From: Crotophaga sulcirostris
Lineage: Eukaryota > Chordata > Aves > Cuculiformes > Crotophagidae
Direction of reading: 5' to 3'
NCBI GenBank assembly: GCA_013397455.1
Contig: VYZB01000030.1
Coordinates: 145,924-209,923, forward strand
DNA length: 64,000 nt
Part shown: in pieces, positions 23,046 to 34,600 of the stretch
Layout of the letters: the number at the start of each line of letters is the position of its first letter
Position numbering within the stretch: position 1 is the stretch's first letter
The notes under the pieces: generated by a model
Database searches by the model: none
What the model was told of the DNA's origin: nothing
What the model saw: only the letters and a program-made list of their open reading frames with translations
Program-made: the position numbers and the translations under genes

Positions 23046-23104
23046 CAGTGCTTCAACCAAGAGCAGTTACTTTGCTTACAGTGAGTAAATCAATTCCTCA
23101 ACAT
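23046..23104 (-). ncRNA. CHASERR: CHASERR internal exon candidate (59 nt)
   Basis: The acceptor is AATTTTCCCTACAG|ATG (23105/23104) and the donor CACTG|GTAAGT (23046/23045). Both are close to consensus, and the spacing suits a small exon. It lies in the expected order between the CpG island and the terminal exon. Confidence 0.4.
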
Positions 23105-24456
23105 CTGTAGGGAAAATTATATATTAAACACTTGTATTAAAAGAAAATTAAGAAAATAAAGATCAGAGTACTAGTCTAAGACTATTACAAAAGCCATATC
23201 CTTAAGTGGAAAAAAAACAAAACACTCTCAGCAGAATATTGTAAAAGACATTTTTATAAGAAGTCTGAAGTACTACTAGGCAACCTGTTATCAAAGAGCC
23301 TATGCAAATCACCCAAGAGATTCAAACTCATTCTTTTACACAAGTCCCTTGAGGAACAAAGTATCAAAAAAAAAAAGATTTCGTTTTTGAAATTTTTGAA
23401 AAACATCACTCAGGCATCAAGTGGAAGCATACTGAAATAAGTGACCTGCCCGTCACAAAAATAATCAAAATGCTTACTTTACTAAGCAGTAGTATCAGCT
23501 ACACATAGTGGAATTACTAAACACACCAGTATGGAAGAAGTTATCTACTCTGTATCTCAAAGTTATCCACATATGGGCAAGGCCAAAACGGAAAACTCAA
23601 CTCTGAAAATGCTTCTTGGCAACCCACATCAATCAACATTTAATCAAAATCACCTTAAGCAGAGGTAGTAAAATTAAAATAAGACCTAAAACTCTAAACC
23701 ACCTCATGAATCTTCTTGTAAATTCCAACTGCTTCTCTTTGTCATCTCTCAGAATCTACTTATATCTGAACACAGCCTCAAATACCGAAAAATTAATGAA
23801 ACTATTCAGTGATATCATACAATGTGTCATTTTCTACAGTCTTTTATATCCTCCTCTTCAAACTGATAGCTACTTGGATGTGTAGAAAGCAAGCAAGCTG
23901 TAGTGAACACAACTAATTTCTTTGTTGGTACAATTTACATGAAATTATTAATATGGGAAAAGATCCCTTTAGGAAATTATAAAAAATGAAAGTAGTAAAT
24001 TCACACAGGCATGTAGGATATCCAAAGGAACATGAAATTTAGAGGCTGAAAACATACTTAAAATATGATCCAACAGCTACTAGGAAAAAGAAGCACAAAT
24101 CTGAAGCACTTCTAAAATGGTGGATGGGCACACTGTAGAAGAAACAACATGGTTGCTGGACTTCAATCACCCACGAGGGCATCTACCAGTCATGTGAAGT
24201 GTAAGGCATGAACTAGGCAAAGGGGTTTACTTATGCCCTTTAAATCTGTCCTGTACGTACCATTTCACTCAAGCCACTTAAATTATGATTTACTAATATA
24301 AGGACCAGGTAGAGTTAATGATTAAAAGATTTTTAACTTCCAGCTTTCAGCCATTTTTAATGATTTACAGCACTGCTAAACAGGCATCATCTGGTTCAAG
24401 CTGGTTCCTGTTCCCTTTAACTGAGTTACGGTAATTTCACAGGAGCTTTAAAGAGG

Positions 24457-24545
24457 ACACTTAACATGGCTTTCTATCACCACAGAGGAACATTTTCCTC
24501 TACTGAAAAAGTCATTAAGACTCGACCAGAGCACGTTCTTCTGAC
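24457..24545 (+). repeat. Duplicated element, copy A
   Basis: This begins ACACTTAACATGGCTTTCTA and ends GTTCTTCTGAC. A second copy in the same orientation lies 837 bp to the right (25294-25379). By eye the two share about four bases in five, with a few small indels. It is not a repeat family I can name. It could be a local segmental duplication or two remnants of one interspersed element. Confidence 0.65.
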
Positions 24546-25293
24546 ATCAGTAAAATTTTGCAGAAGAAATCCTATTTGTCAGGGTGGTATCACTTGGTGG
24601 TAGTAAGACTTCTCTACTCTGAAGTGAATGGATGAACCAAACAATGAGTCTTGTAAAAACACCACCAAGATCTTAATATATTACACTGCATTCATACGAT
24701 CACGAGTGATCATTTTTCCACCTTTATAAAATATACCACTGTATTTTGAGTTTTCAAACTTTAATATCCAAAATACATTTATTTCTGAAATACAAAATGG
24801 ATCACAAAAGCTGAAGGCTTAAGCCAAGCGCCATGAGCTATAAAGCTCGTAAATACACGTTTCAGCTCAAAAAATTAGTCCTTCAGATTAACACCTGTAT
24901 TTTAATGTAATTGCTCTAGTCCCTGTGTGATAAAAAAAAATCCACCCCCAATTTGAAAATAAATGCATGGGTTGACTTTTTCTCAGGTGGACTTATAGTT
25001 GTGGCTTATATTTATTTTTAAATTATAGAATGAGATGTCATAAGTATAGTACAGCCTACGCCACATGCCTTGCATCACAGGTCCTTGACTTCTTCACCAA
25101 AAGATTAGCTCTAAGAATCAGGAAACCGTATGTTCTTTTACAGCATGAGGTGAGGCCAGATGCTTTAAAGCTATTTTCATGGCATGAGATTCTTACTCAG
25201 GATAAATTAATGAAGTATTTCAGCAAAGATGATATATATTACCACAAAGTTCTTCCATACAAGTTGACGATGCTATCAATCAGGTCTATAAGA

Positions 25294-25379
25294 ATACTTA
25301 ACATGGCTTTATATTACCACAGAGGAAAAGATTCCTCTGCCAAAAAAGTTAAGACTTGACCACAGAACATTCTTCTGAC
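25294..25379 (+). repeat. Duplicated element, copy B
   Basis: Direct-orientation partner of 24457-24545, with the shared blocks CTTAACATGGCTTT, ACCACAGAGGAA, TTCCTCT and TTCTTCTGAC in the same order. Similarity fades rapidly on both sides, so the duplicated unit is about 90 bp. Confidence 0.65.
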
Positions 25380-27027
25380 CTTGTCAATCCTCATCAGTAC
25401 GCTGCACGGTGATCACAAATTAAAAACTTTCCTCTAGTCCCCAGTAACATGCATCTAGCCTACTAAGGTCTACCCAACCTGAAGATCAAGCTGCCACTTA
25501 TTAAATGAAAACATGTTGTTGTTACAAAAAAAAGGCAGCTCCAAAGAACTCAGAGAAGTAACAAGTGACATTTAAAACATTTTTATTAGAGCATCTATTC
25601 AGCACACACATTATCATAACGGTATAGGGAATTCCTAAGAACACTGCAAGTTCAGTGCTCAGTTTCATATTCATCCTACAATGCTCAGGTCAGTCAAGAT
25701 GACTCTTATAACAAAAACCCCAGTGTTTAAGAGCAGATCAATCAAAAGTTGCGGCTTTAGACATTTAAGGATTTAACATTAGGAACACAAGTCTTGAGTT
25801 TGACAAGTTCAGCCCCATCATTACTATTGGACTTTAATGTGACTCAGGCTAGTTTTGCCTTTATCATAATAGACTGCTCAAAATCTCCTGATTCTGATCT
25901 AAGTTGAAATTCTTGTGGGATTTCAAATGTGTTCTGCCATTCTTCTCAGGGTATCGGAGCATTTGAAGACAAGCTTCTAATTCTCCTATTTCACACCAGT
26001 TACACAAGTTCTACAATATACCTAATAACCTTGTTCATTAGCTGTGTTCTGTTGCAGGACACCCATGATGTACATGTTGATTATCTATAAATATTACAGA
26101 AATTCTGTCCAGCAGTGACTTACTGCAGATAAATGTTTTAACAATGTCTCTTTAGGCTGTAATAAAGGTTTACAAAAAATTGGTATATGACTTCTCTTAT
26201 ATGAACCGGCTGAATCCTTCGTCCAAGCCAAAGAGAAGAGCTGCACACAAGTTAAGGTTCACAAGATCTGCATTCTTAAGTTACTCTGATCAATTATGTA
26301 ATTTTTAAAAGCAAATTATCAAGAGTACTTTTGATAATCCCAATACGCATGTGTTCATGAAGACTCCTTACGCTTTAAGGTCCTGAATAGGTACTGAAGT
26401 ACATTAGCACGGTAAGCTGTGACAAGGAACCAGTTTAAGAGAGGCAAACAAGATCCCCAACTTTTAATTACATAGTAGTGAAAGCATGACTTCAATCTAA
26501 CACGCTACTCTGTCTCCAAATGAACTTTAAAGTGTAAGAGAAAAATAATAATCAAACATCAGAAAGCTTATTTGCTTATGCTGCAAGACAGACAGCAAGA
26601 TACTTCATAAGGACTGGGTGTACGTTTAGGCTTTTAGAGCAAAATCTACACCGAAAAGAGAACTTCTAAGTTTATTGTAAAAACAATTTATTGGAAACGA
26701 ACACCTTGTAAGTGTCACTTGCTAACGAACCAATACCTTGAACAGAAGGAAAGTAATTTCTGAAGTGTGATTAGACTGGAAGTCCTTAGTAGAGACGGCA
26801 ATCTTCATAAGCACAGTTTTATTTTACAAAGTGTTGACATGGTCATTTTAAACTCTTATTTATGACTGACCATAATAATCTCAAAAGATGTGTGAGGAGA
26901 CATTAACATAACTGTATTTAATACATATGAAAAGTCTGCAAATGGACTACAACTTGAAAGAAAAATTCAACAAGCTTAAATTGTCAATCTTTATTTGGCT
27001 TTAATAAAAATTACTTTCAGGATAATT

Positions 27028-27051
27028 AAAAAAAGAAAAAAAGAAAAAAAG
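27028..27051 (+). repeat. Simple repeat (AAAAAAAG)3
   Basis: Three exact copies of an 8-base A-rich unit. On the minus strand it is a T-rich tract downstream of the 27074-27155 exon candidate, within its following intron. Confidence 0.85.
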
Positions 27052-27073
27052 AAACTAACACATTGTAACATAC

Positions 27074-27155
27074 CTGGTATGCACAGTACAGAATTTTGCT
27101 CAAGGTCTTTTACCCAACCAGCCATCTGACTCTAAGGACAATATCCAGTAGTGAC
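27074..27155 (-). ncRNA. CHASERR: CHASERR internal exon candidate (82 nt)
   Basis: The acceptor is TTTTTTTTCCTTTAAAG|GTCAC (27156/27155), after a long T-rich tract. The donor is ACCAG|GTATGT (27074/27073). Both splice signals are strong. The frames crossing it are not recognisable as protein. Confidence 0.45.
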
Positions 27156-27863
27156 CTTTAAAGGAAAAAAAACAAACAAACGGGTTTGTCTGAAAACAAA
27201 GATACATACATATTTTACCCACAGTTCTAACAGTCGACTGATACAAACTTTCAAAACACATAAGGTGTCTTACAATTAAAAAAATTCTACCCACAGTACA
27301 AAAATTTATTCTATCCTTGCTAAGCATTAGCATTCAGGTCACCAAAAACGAGAAACAGGCCCCAAAAATCTCCTTCTCCATGAATACCTGAAGTCTCGGG
27401 TTATCACTGCTATATTCATATTCTATAATATCCCCAAGTGCTAATCGTTACAAACTCATTTAGTTCAAAAACCAAACAATTTTTGAAGTTCAGTGAAAAT
27501 TTTCACTGGTGAAATAGGACATATGGAACTTTTGGGTTTACATGAAAACGCTGTCATTTCCCACCAACTACAACACATATGTATGTGTACACAAAAAACC
27601 AACCTACTTACTGAATAGCTTTAGTACTAAAATTTATTCAGAAGTAGTTGCATAAACATCACATTATTGTAAGACAATCTACCCATATCTGCAAAAAAAC
27701 AGCTTTTAGAAAGTCCAGATAATTTATATACTGAGTCCCCTCCAATTTAAAAACAAGATTTTTTTTCCCCGTCTGCACAGTAGCAAAAAACAAAATCCCA
27801 AGATCAAAAAAAAAACCAACAAGGAAATGAACATAGCTATAATCACAAGTTAACCACCCTTAC

Positions 27864-27935
27864 CTGAGAAAATAAGGTATCAACGATTCTTCTAGAAGCC
27901 AGCCAGGAAACAAGGTACTGTTTGTGGAATTCTAC
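27864..27935 (-). ncRNA. CHASERR: CHASERR internal exon candidate (72 nt)
   Basis: The acceptor is an uninterrupted T tract ending TTTTAG|GTAGAATTCC (27936/27935) and the donor is TCTCAG|GTAAGG (27864/27863). It lies about 2 kb downstream of the CpG island, a natural second exon. Together with 27074-27155 and 23046-23104 it gives an ordered series on one strand. Confidence 0.45.
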
Positions 27936-30175
27936 CTAAAAAAAAAAAGTACAGAAATTTTCAGCATTTTGCTTTAGAACAGCACAACAAGTCAGATGCT
28001 TGAAATGTATTGATCTTTAGGTAATTATTAAGTTAGGAAAAACTTATGATAGCGGTAACTGTATCTTTAGAACTCAACTCTAAAAATAAAAGTACGGGTA
28101 GCTGTACATACTTGGCTGAAGAAAAACTGGATATGAAGAGTGACTGACGTACAACATGCATGATCTGTATTTTTGCATGAATAACTGCAATCTGTCCTTC
28201 TGTCTCCCATTATTTTAACTTTGAGTGACTTGAAGATCCAATGTCTAGTCAATTAAAAGATTTTTTTCTGAAAAAGTATTTTATCGCACAATACCTCAGT
28301 CCTTCTACTTTTTTCTCCACATTGAAGTCCGTAGAAGTCTACGCACAATTAAATAAAACCTCTAATGATAGCAAAGTGATTTTAAAATGGCTTCTGCCAT
28401 CGGCTTCTCTGAGTTTTAAGTCATAAGTTACTCGATCTTCCCCAAAAGATACCTTTTTTGCCCTTCAGAATAGAGTTCTAAATTTTATGGCTTCTTTAAC
28501 CTTTAATCAGACCCCAAACTACGTTCTTTAACACAAGGAACACCATATTTGCTCTACCTCTAGCCAACTTTTCTCGGCTTTTGTTAAAAGGCTTCATCTT
28601 TTATTTCGCAGTAGTTCTATTTATTACCACTATTTCATACTCTATAAGAAAGTCTTGAATCATTCTGTAAATACGTGGGTAATCTTAAAAATCAATTTAC
28701 AGTTACGTTAAAGGGTGTCCACATATAAATCAGAATTTCTGCACTGTATATATATATCAAAAATACAGAACTATCAAATAAAATACGTTAAGAATTAAGA
28801 GCAATTTATTTTCAGAGACACTTAGCTGTTGTTTTATTTTCAGTAGCTGAAACAAGTCAAAGCTATCTAAAAAACTATCCTAATATATTAAAAAGATAGG
28901 GCAGACGCCCACTTAAAGCTAGAACTTTCTTTTCAGCAAAGTGTGTATGTCAGAACCTGTTCTACACTGCAGAACTGTTGCTGGGGTTATAAAACCACCA
29001 TAAACAGAAGACCAATGGTTGCTGAAACTTGTATTTGTACTTCCAAAAATAAGCCAGCTTTCACTGTGGTAATGACGAATTTGTATTTGCAAACAAAGTA
29101 TTGAAAAATGTAGTTCTACCTCCAGTCGCTGTATTTAAAACCTGCATGGAGTTTTGTAATTCAGTACAAGTGCACATGAGATAAACCCAACAAATATGGC
29201 TACACACAATTTCAATTAAAACTAAAGTTCTTAAGATTTACCTCTTGGCTCTTCTACAGTGACTTTTTAAACGTTTGGAATTACAATTTTACCCTTAAAT
29301 TGGTAATTCCTGAATGCGAGCCCATGCAGAAAACAAACACCAGGCATTTAAAAACTTGCATTGTAGAAAGTCTTGCAATAGGTATTGTACAACTTCTAAA
29401 TTATTAACCATCGAAACGATAAAAATGCTACGTGAACAGAAATAACTGCAAGCTCCCTGAAAACTGCATAAACTGAATACTAAAAACGACACTAAATAAA
29501 CATTTTTAAAAAGCTTTTAATGTCACACACAAACCCATTCGTTTCCGTATCACGTAATTCAAATTAAAGTAACTACCTTTTCTTCTCGTAGTGCCGTCTA
29601 AATCATAACTGCAGCATTTTTCCAACTTTAAACTGCAGACTTGGCATGACCAAGCTTTGTTTTTTTTACGCTTCTAAGTTTGGATATTGCCGTTTTAATG
29701 GCAAAATCATATTACACGTAATTCTTAAGAGTTTTCTTTAAAGTTCTGCACCTGAACTGTTTTTTTTAAGCGAAGTAAATTTCTATCTATTGTTTCAGTA
29801 AAGTACTAAGCCGTCTCATCCGCAGCCTGTTTTTCTTCTTTTCCCTACTGGTTTATAAGGAGTTAAAAGCCAACACCCCACCAAAAAAAAACCCCACCAA
29901 GTTATTATTTTTAAGAGAAAAGGACATGGCGTCTTTGTCCTTACAAACTAGGAAAACACATCCCCAGCCGAACGGCAAGGACAACAAACGCTCTTTAAGC
30001 AGACACCCCCCCCGGGCCCCCCCCCCATCAGATGCTGTAGCGCAGCCTGCACCTCTGCCCCCCCCTCCTCCCCCCCCACTGCAGCATTAGAGTTCCAAGC
30101 AGGTTTGCAGCCGCCCCCCCTCTCCCGCTGCACCGGAGGGGAACAGGTCTGCAGCCCCCCCCCACCTCCCCGCGC

Positions 30176-31082
30176 NNNNNNNNNNNNNNNNNNNNNNNNN
30201 NNNNNNNNNNNNNNNNNNNNNNNNNNNNNNNNNNNNNNNNNNNNNNNNNNNNNNNNNNNNNNNNNNNNNNNNNNNNNNNNNNNNNNNNNNNNNNNNNNNN
30301 NNNNNNNNNNNNNNNNNNNNNNNNNNNNNNNNNNNNNNNNNNNNNNNNNNNNNNNNNNNNNNNNNNNNNNNNNNNNNNNNNNNNNNNNNNNNNNNNNNNN
30401 NNNNNNNNNNNNNNNNNNNNNNNNNNNNNNNNNNNNNNNNNNNNNNNNNNNNNNNNNNNNNNNNNNNNNNNNNNNNNNNNNNNNNNNNNNNNNNNNNNNN
30501 NNNNNNNNNNNNNNNNNNNNNNNNNNNNNNNNNNNNNNNNNNNNNNNNNNNNNNNNNNNNNNNNNNNNNNNNNNNNNNNNNNNNNNNNNNNNNNNNNNNN
30601 NNNNNNNNNNNNNNNNNNNNNNNNNNNNNNNNNNNNNNNNNNNNNNNNNNNNNNNNNNNNNNNNNNNNNNNNNNNNNNNNNNNNNNNNNNNNNNNNNNNN
30701 NNNNNNNNNNNNNNNNNNNNNNNNNNNNNNNNNNNNNNNNNNNNNNNNNNNNNNNNNNNNNNNNNNNNNNNNNNNNNNNNNNNNNNNNNNNNNNNNNNNN
30801 NNNNNNNNNNNNNNNNNNNNNNNNNNNNNNNNNNNNNNNNNNNNNNNNNNNNNNNNNNNNNNNNNNNNNNNNNNNNNNNNNNNNNNNNNNNNNNNNNNNN
30901 NNNNNNNNNNNNNNNNNNNNNNNNNNNNNNNNNNNNNNNNNNNNNNNNNNNNNNNNNNNNNNNNNNNNNNNNNNNNNNNNNNNNNNNNNNNNNNNNNNNN
31001 NNNNNNNNNNNNNNNNNNNNNNNNNNNNNNNNNNNNNNNNNNNNNNNNNNNNNNNNNNNNNNNNNNNNNNNNNNNNNNNNNN
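30176..31082. other. Assembly gap (907 N)
   Basis: Undetermined bases flanked by CGCGC on the left and GCGCGCGCGC on the right, inside the CpG island. High GC and C-runs probably blocked sequencing. Open frames reported across it are artefacts. Confidence 0.99.
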
Positions 31083-31097
31083 GCGCGCGCCGCTCCC

Positions 31098-31196
31098 ATT
31101 GGGCCGTGCCGCGCCCTCCTTCGCCCTCCCCACCTCCCATTGGCCGCGCTCCCCACCGCCCAGCATTGGCGAGCGGCGCCGGCCGCTCCCCATTGG
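31098..31196 (-). promoter_or_regulatory. CHASERR: Array of four CCAAT boxes
   Basis: ATTGG on the plus strand occurs at 31098-31102, 31139-31143, 31165-31169 and 31192-31196. All are CCAAT on the minus strand, three of them in the extended form GCCAATGGG or GCCAAT. Spacings are 41, 26 and 27 bp. NF-Y binds such arrays 60-100 bp upstream of a start site, which fits leftward transcription beginning near the gap. Confidence 0.7.
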
Positions 31197-31640
31197 CTCC
31201 TGCCCTGCTCCGCGCCCCCGCCCCGCCCGCAGAAGCCTCCCCACAGGGGGAGGAGGGTGGCCGGGAGCTCGCTCGCAGCGCCCGCCCCAGGCCCTGCCAC
31301 CGCCCCCTGCCCAGCCCCACCCGGGGCAGCTCAGCCGGGACCCGGCTGGGTGCGAGCGCCGCCCTCTCCCCTACTCCCGCCTCAGGAATCCCTTGGCACC
31401 TCGGCCCGCCCCGCCGCGCGGTGCAGCCCTCCCAGCCTGTCCCGCAAAAGCCCCCCGCTCAGCGGCCCGGTTCGCTGTCGCCCCACGGTGCTATTCCCGC
31501 AGAAAACGCCTCTGTTCGCGTCAGCCCGCGCTGCACAGCGGCCCGGCCTGGCCCCTCAGCAGCGCGCAGGGCCCTCCTGACCCGAGCGCGGCCAGCCTGC
31601 CCGGCGCCTCCTGCATTGCACGCCCTCATCCTGCTCTGAA

Positions 31641-34600
31641 GAGCCAGAGCGACTGCATCACCTGCCTGTCTGCAGCTTTTGTAGTAAAATACCGTTCACA
31701 CCCTGCTCCCGAGTGATTTGTGTCACTCCTGATGCGGTGCAGGTGATTCCAAAGAGCTCACTTTAAGTGGGACGTGACACCTGTCTGCAGCATCAATCCC
31801 AGCCCTCATCAGTACCTCTCAAAACCACCACAGGCGCCCAAATAAAAATAGGTATCAGGTATTTTTTTTTAGCCAACACCATAGAAACCGTCTCATATGC
31901 CAACCTCACCAGGCCGCTGCCTCCTATTTTGACTACTGCCATGGAAACCACTTCAGCTATCAGCAGCAAAGGGGCATCCTCCGCATTCTTGGTCACTCAT
32001 AAACACCTGCCCCCAGCCAGGATGTTCCCTGCAAGAGGCACACCCAGCAGCCATGGCAGAGCACCATTAATTAATATTTACAGGCTTCAGCAGTCACTTT
32101 GAATGATGTGCATGCTTTTCTCCTTTTATTAGCACAGCTTTCTCAAAAGCTGAGAAAAGGGTGGCCCATTCTTCCCTTTTCAGACTAATCGTGGGTAGTT
32201 ATGGCAGCAATTAAACCAACAATGCTTAAAACGATCGTGGAAGGTCTCCGGAGCTAAGCCTGGCTCTTGAAATCATGCAGTTGGACTTCAGCAGCCATCT
32301 CCTGAGCTGGGCCTTTTGGAAAAGCCAGAAGCGGCTGGCCAGCTGTAAAGAATTTTCACTGATGCCCCTGAAGAGAAATTACTTCAAGCCAAGAGATGAA
32401 ATTCCTTTAAAAACACACAGAATGCTGACCTCCCTGCATAAGAGAGCAGGGGAAGAATGCACAAATCTACTGGCTTGTGGTTACCATCTTCAAAGAAGGG
32501 ATGGTGGTGGCCTGCCTATAAGGTACCACAGCATGGGAGCCTGCAGGGAAGGTGGGCAAAACAGCAGATATTGCTTCTCACTGGAAAAGACATAAGGTGC
32601 TTTTCCCCCCACAAGAATTATTGAAGTTCTGGTCTAGAGGGACTATGGAGAGCAGAAAGCCTATTCTGCAACTTTACTCCCATTCATATTCTTGCAAAAG
32701 CTAATCCCTCTTGCTCTCAGTGGAACTACTCATGTGTAACTGTATGTAAAGATGTTTGCATGGACAAAACACAGATGCTATCCATCCTAGGAAAATTAGT
32801 GAAGAAAGGGAAAGGCAACCAAGGACAAGGCAGAAACTAGACATAAGTAAGGCACAGCAAAAGCACTTTGACTTACGTTGGCGTTTTTAGCCAACGCTGC
32901 CAGGTATGACTTCACAGCAAGAACAAAGATGAGAAGTTTGGTCACAATTTCCAGCCTTTCTATTGTTTCTTCTCAGAATATAAGTACATTTTGAGAAAAA
33001 TACATGAAGTGTGATCACTTGCAATAACCACATGAAAGGGAGAGAGATCAGTACTTTCAAGACATAACTTCATTTTGTGTGAGTAGTGCGATTCCAGCCA
33101 GAAGAGTTTTAAGGTTGTAACTGAACAAGACTTAGCCTGTATGCTCAACCTGGTATCTGATTTTCTGTAATAATACTAGACTGTCTAGTATAATGGACTA
33201 TTCCTCTTTGAAAAAATATTAATGTATTTTTCAAAAACATTTCTGTCTGTAAAGTGACCTACTGTGTTGCTGTTACAAGTAACCAAAAAATTACTGTAAG
33301 TCTAATATCCTCATTAAATAAATTCAGTGTTGTGCTTTTGCTTGCTGGCCACCAAGGCTTAAAGCAGCTTCAAAAAAGCTCACACAAGTATCCATTACCT
33401 CTTCTGTTTCTTGGCTTCAAGTGAGTTGTACGCATGTGAACATAAGCACATTCACTCTCTCCAGAGCCACGGCACTCATCAGAAAACTTTGCTGTTCACG
33501 CAGCGGTAACAGTGTTATCTGTTTGCATTCTTCTTTCCTAAAAAAAACAGAACAGTGCTGGTCTCCTTTTTCACATTTTATCTCCCATGGTCAGCTCTGC
33601 ATAAATATAAAATTCTCATTCTTACTGTCTCTGCAGTTACCCTGGTTTTTTTGTCCTTTTAAATTCAGGATTTCTACACAAGCAAATTCCTCCAAACAGT
33701 TTATTTCTCTCTTTCAGATTACATGCTTTCTTGCTTTGTGTATCATTAGACCAAATACTTCAGCCATGTCTTATGAACCACATGTCTGATGATAATGACA
33801 CAACTTAATGCTTCCATTACTAATTTGGGAAATATTTTCTGAGACTGCATCTGCAGATAGAATTTCAGACACAACCTCGCTGTCTGGTACTCACCCAAAC
33901 TATTTTCTTCTACAACCTTTTTTACTTCTCCCCCTCAAGACTGTTATTATCCCTTACAGACAACATGCAAAAGCAAACTGCAATTTCACAGGGCAGTGTC
34001 CCTTCCAAGCTTGCCCCAACCCGTGTTCTGTACCAGAGCCCAAAAGATTGTCCTTTGCAATACGTGAGGTGCAAATGTAGCATACAGCTCTTTGGCGACA
34101 CAAATATTAAGTAATGGTCAGAGTTCAGATACCAATATTTGACAAAATTGTTAAGTATTGTATCTGCCTTCTGAAGTGGAAAACAGGAGTCTAAATAAGA
34201 CAGAGATGCTTAACGTCACCAAACTTTTCTTCAATCAAAATTATTTTCAAAATTTTCAGGAGAAATCAATAACAGTTTTCTAGGCCCTAAGCCAAAGACA
34301 ATAGTTTGTATCATTTTGATAGAAAATATGCAAACACAATATCAAATGACCTTTGAACACAGCAAGCTGTTTTGTGGTAGGCATTTAACTTCCTCCAAAT
34401 TGGATGTTCACAGAAATTGTCACTTTGTCCTGAATATAGTCCTATTTTCTATTTTTGTATGTAACCTGTAATATTTTACTAAAACAAATGATCTGCTTTA
34501 TTTTTTTTCCTTCTGTTTCCTTCCTCAGTAATGCACTATTAAAATCACAGTAATTGTACAGGCAGATACAAATTACCTCTATCACATTTCTGAAAACCTG

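Larger units (their letters stand above)
17257..30175 (-). ncRNA. CHASERR: CHASERR long non-coding RNA gene (predicted ortholog)
   Basis: CHASERR (CHD2-adjacent suppressive regulatory RNA) is a spliced nuclear lncRNA lying tandem and upstream of CHD2 in vertebrates. In mammals its loss raises CHD2 from the same chromosome. Four things here support an ortholog: a CpG-island promoter about 15-16 kb upstream of the CHD2 promoter with CCAAT boxes facing the minus strand; candidate internal exons with strong splice sites on the minus strand; a terminal region with a canonical poly(A) signal about 2.2 kb before the CHD2 start; and clustered AARATGR motifs in that terminal region. No convincing protein is encoded along the predicted transcript. 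The first exon lies in or beside the assembly gap at 30176-31082, so the true 5' end may lie up to about 31.1 kb. Exon structure is predicted from splice signals, which also arise by chance about once per several kb. Confidence 0.65.
29990..31640 (-). promoter_or_regulatory. CHASERR: CpG-island promoter of CHASERR (gap inside)
   Basis: This is the richest CpG island of the window, about 1.65 kb including a 907-base gap. The left part (30000-30170) is extreme in C on the plus strand, so the minus-strand RNA would be G-run-rich. The right part has four CCAAT boxes in minus orientation and Sp1-type GC boxes (CCCGCCCCGCCC, about 31213-31226). The motif layout puts the start site in or just left of the gap, with transcription leftwards. 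A divergent rightward start is also possible, since the island extends another 400 bp to the right. Confidence 0.65.

Noticed and set aside
29948..31580. Long open frames of 385-491 codons on both strands across 30-31.6 kb
   Set aside because: They are open only because they cross 907 undetermined bases; the flanks are low-complexity GC-rich translation.
31099..31716. Plus-strand frames of 177 and 205 codons rich in Pro, Ala and Arg
   Set aside because: GC-rich CpG-island sequence lacks stop codons in several frames; no domain or known protein is visible.
33173..33191. Perfect 8-bp inverted repeat with a 3-base loop
   Set aside because: Too short for a precursor RNA and expected by chance in 64 kb of AT-rich DNA.
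34160..34215. Resemblance to reversed MIR core (GAAGTGG...GATGCTTAACGTCACC)
   Set aside because: Only scattered matches, and the flanking sequence does not continue the MIR consensus.
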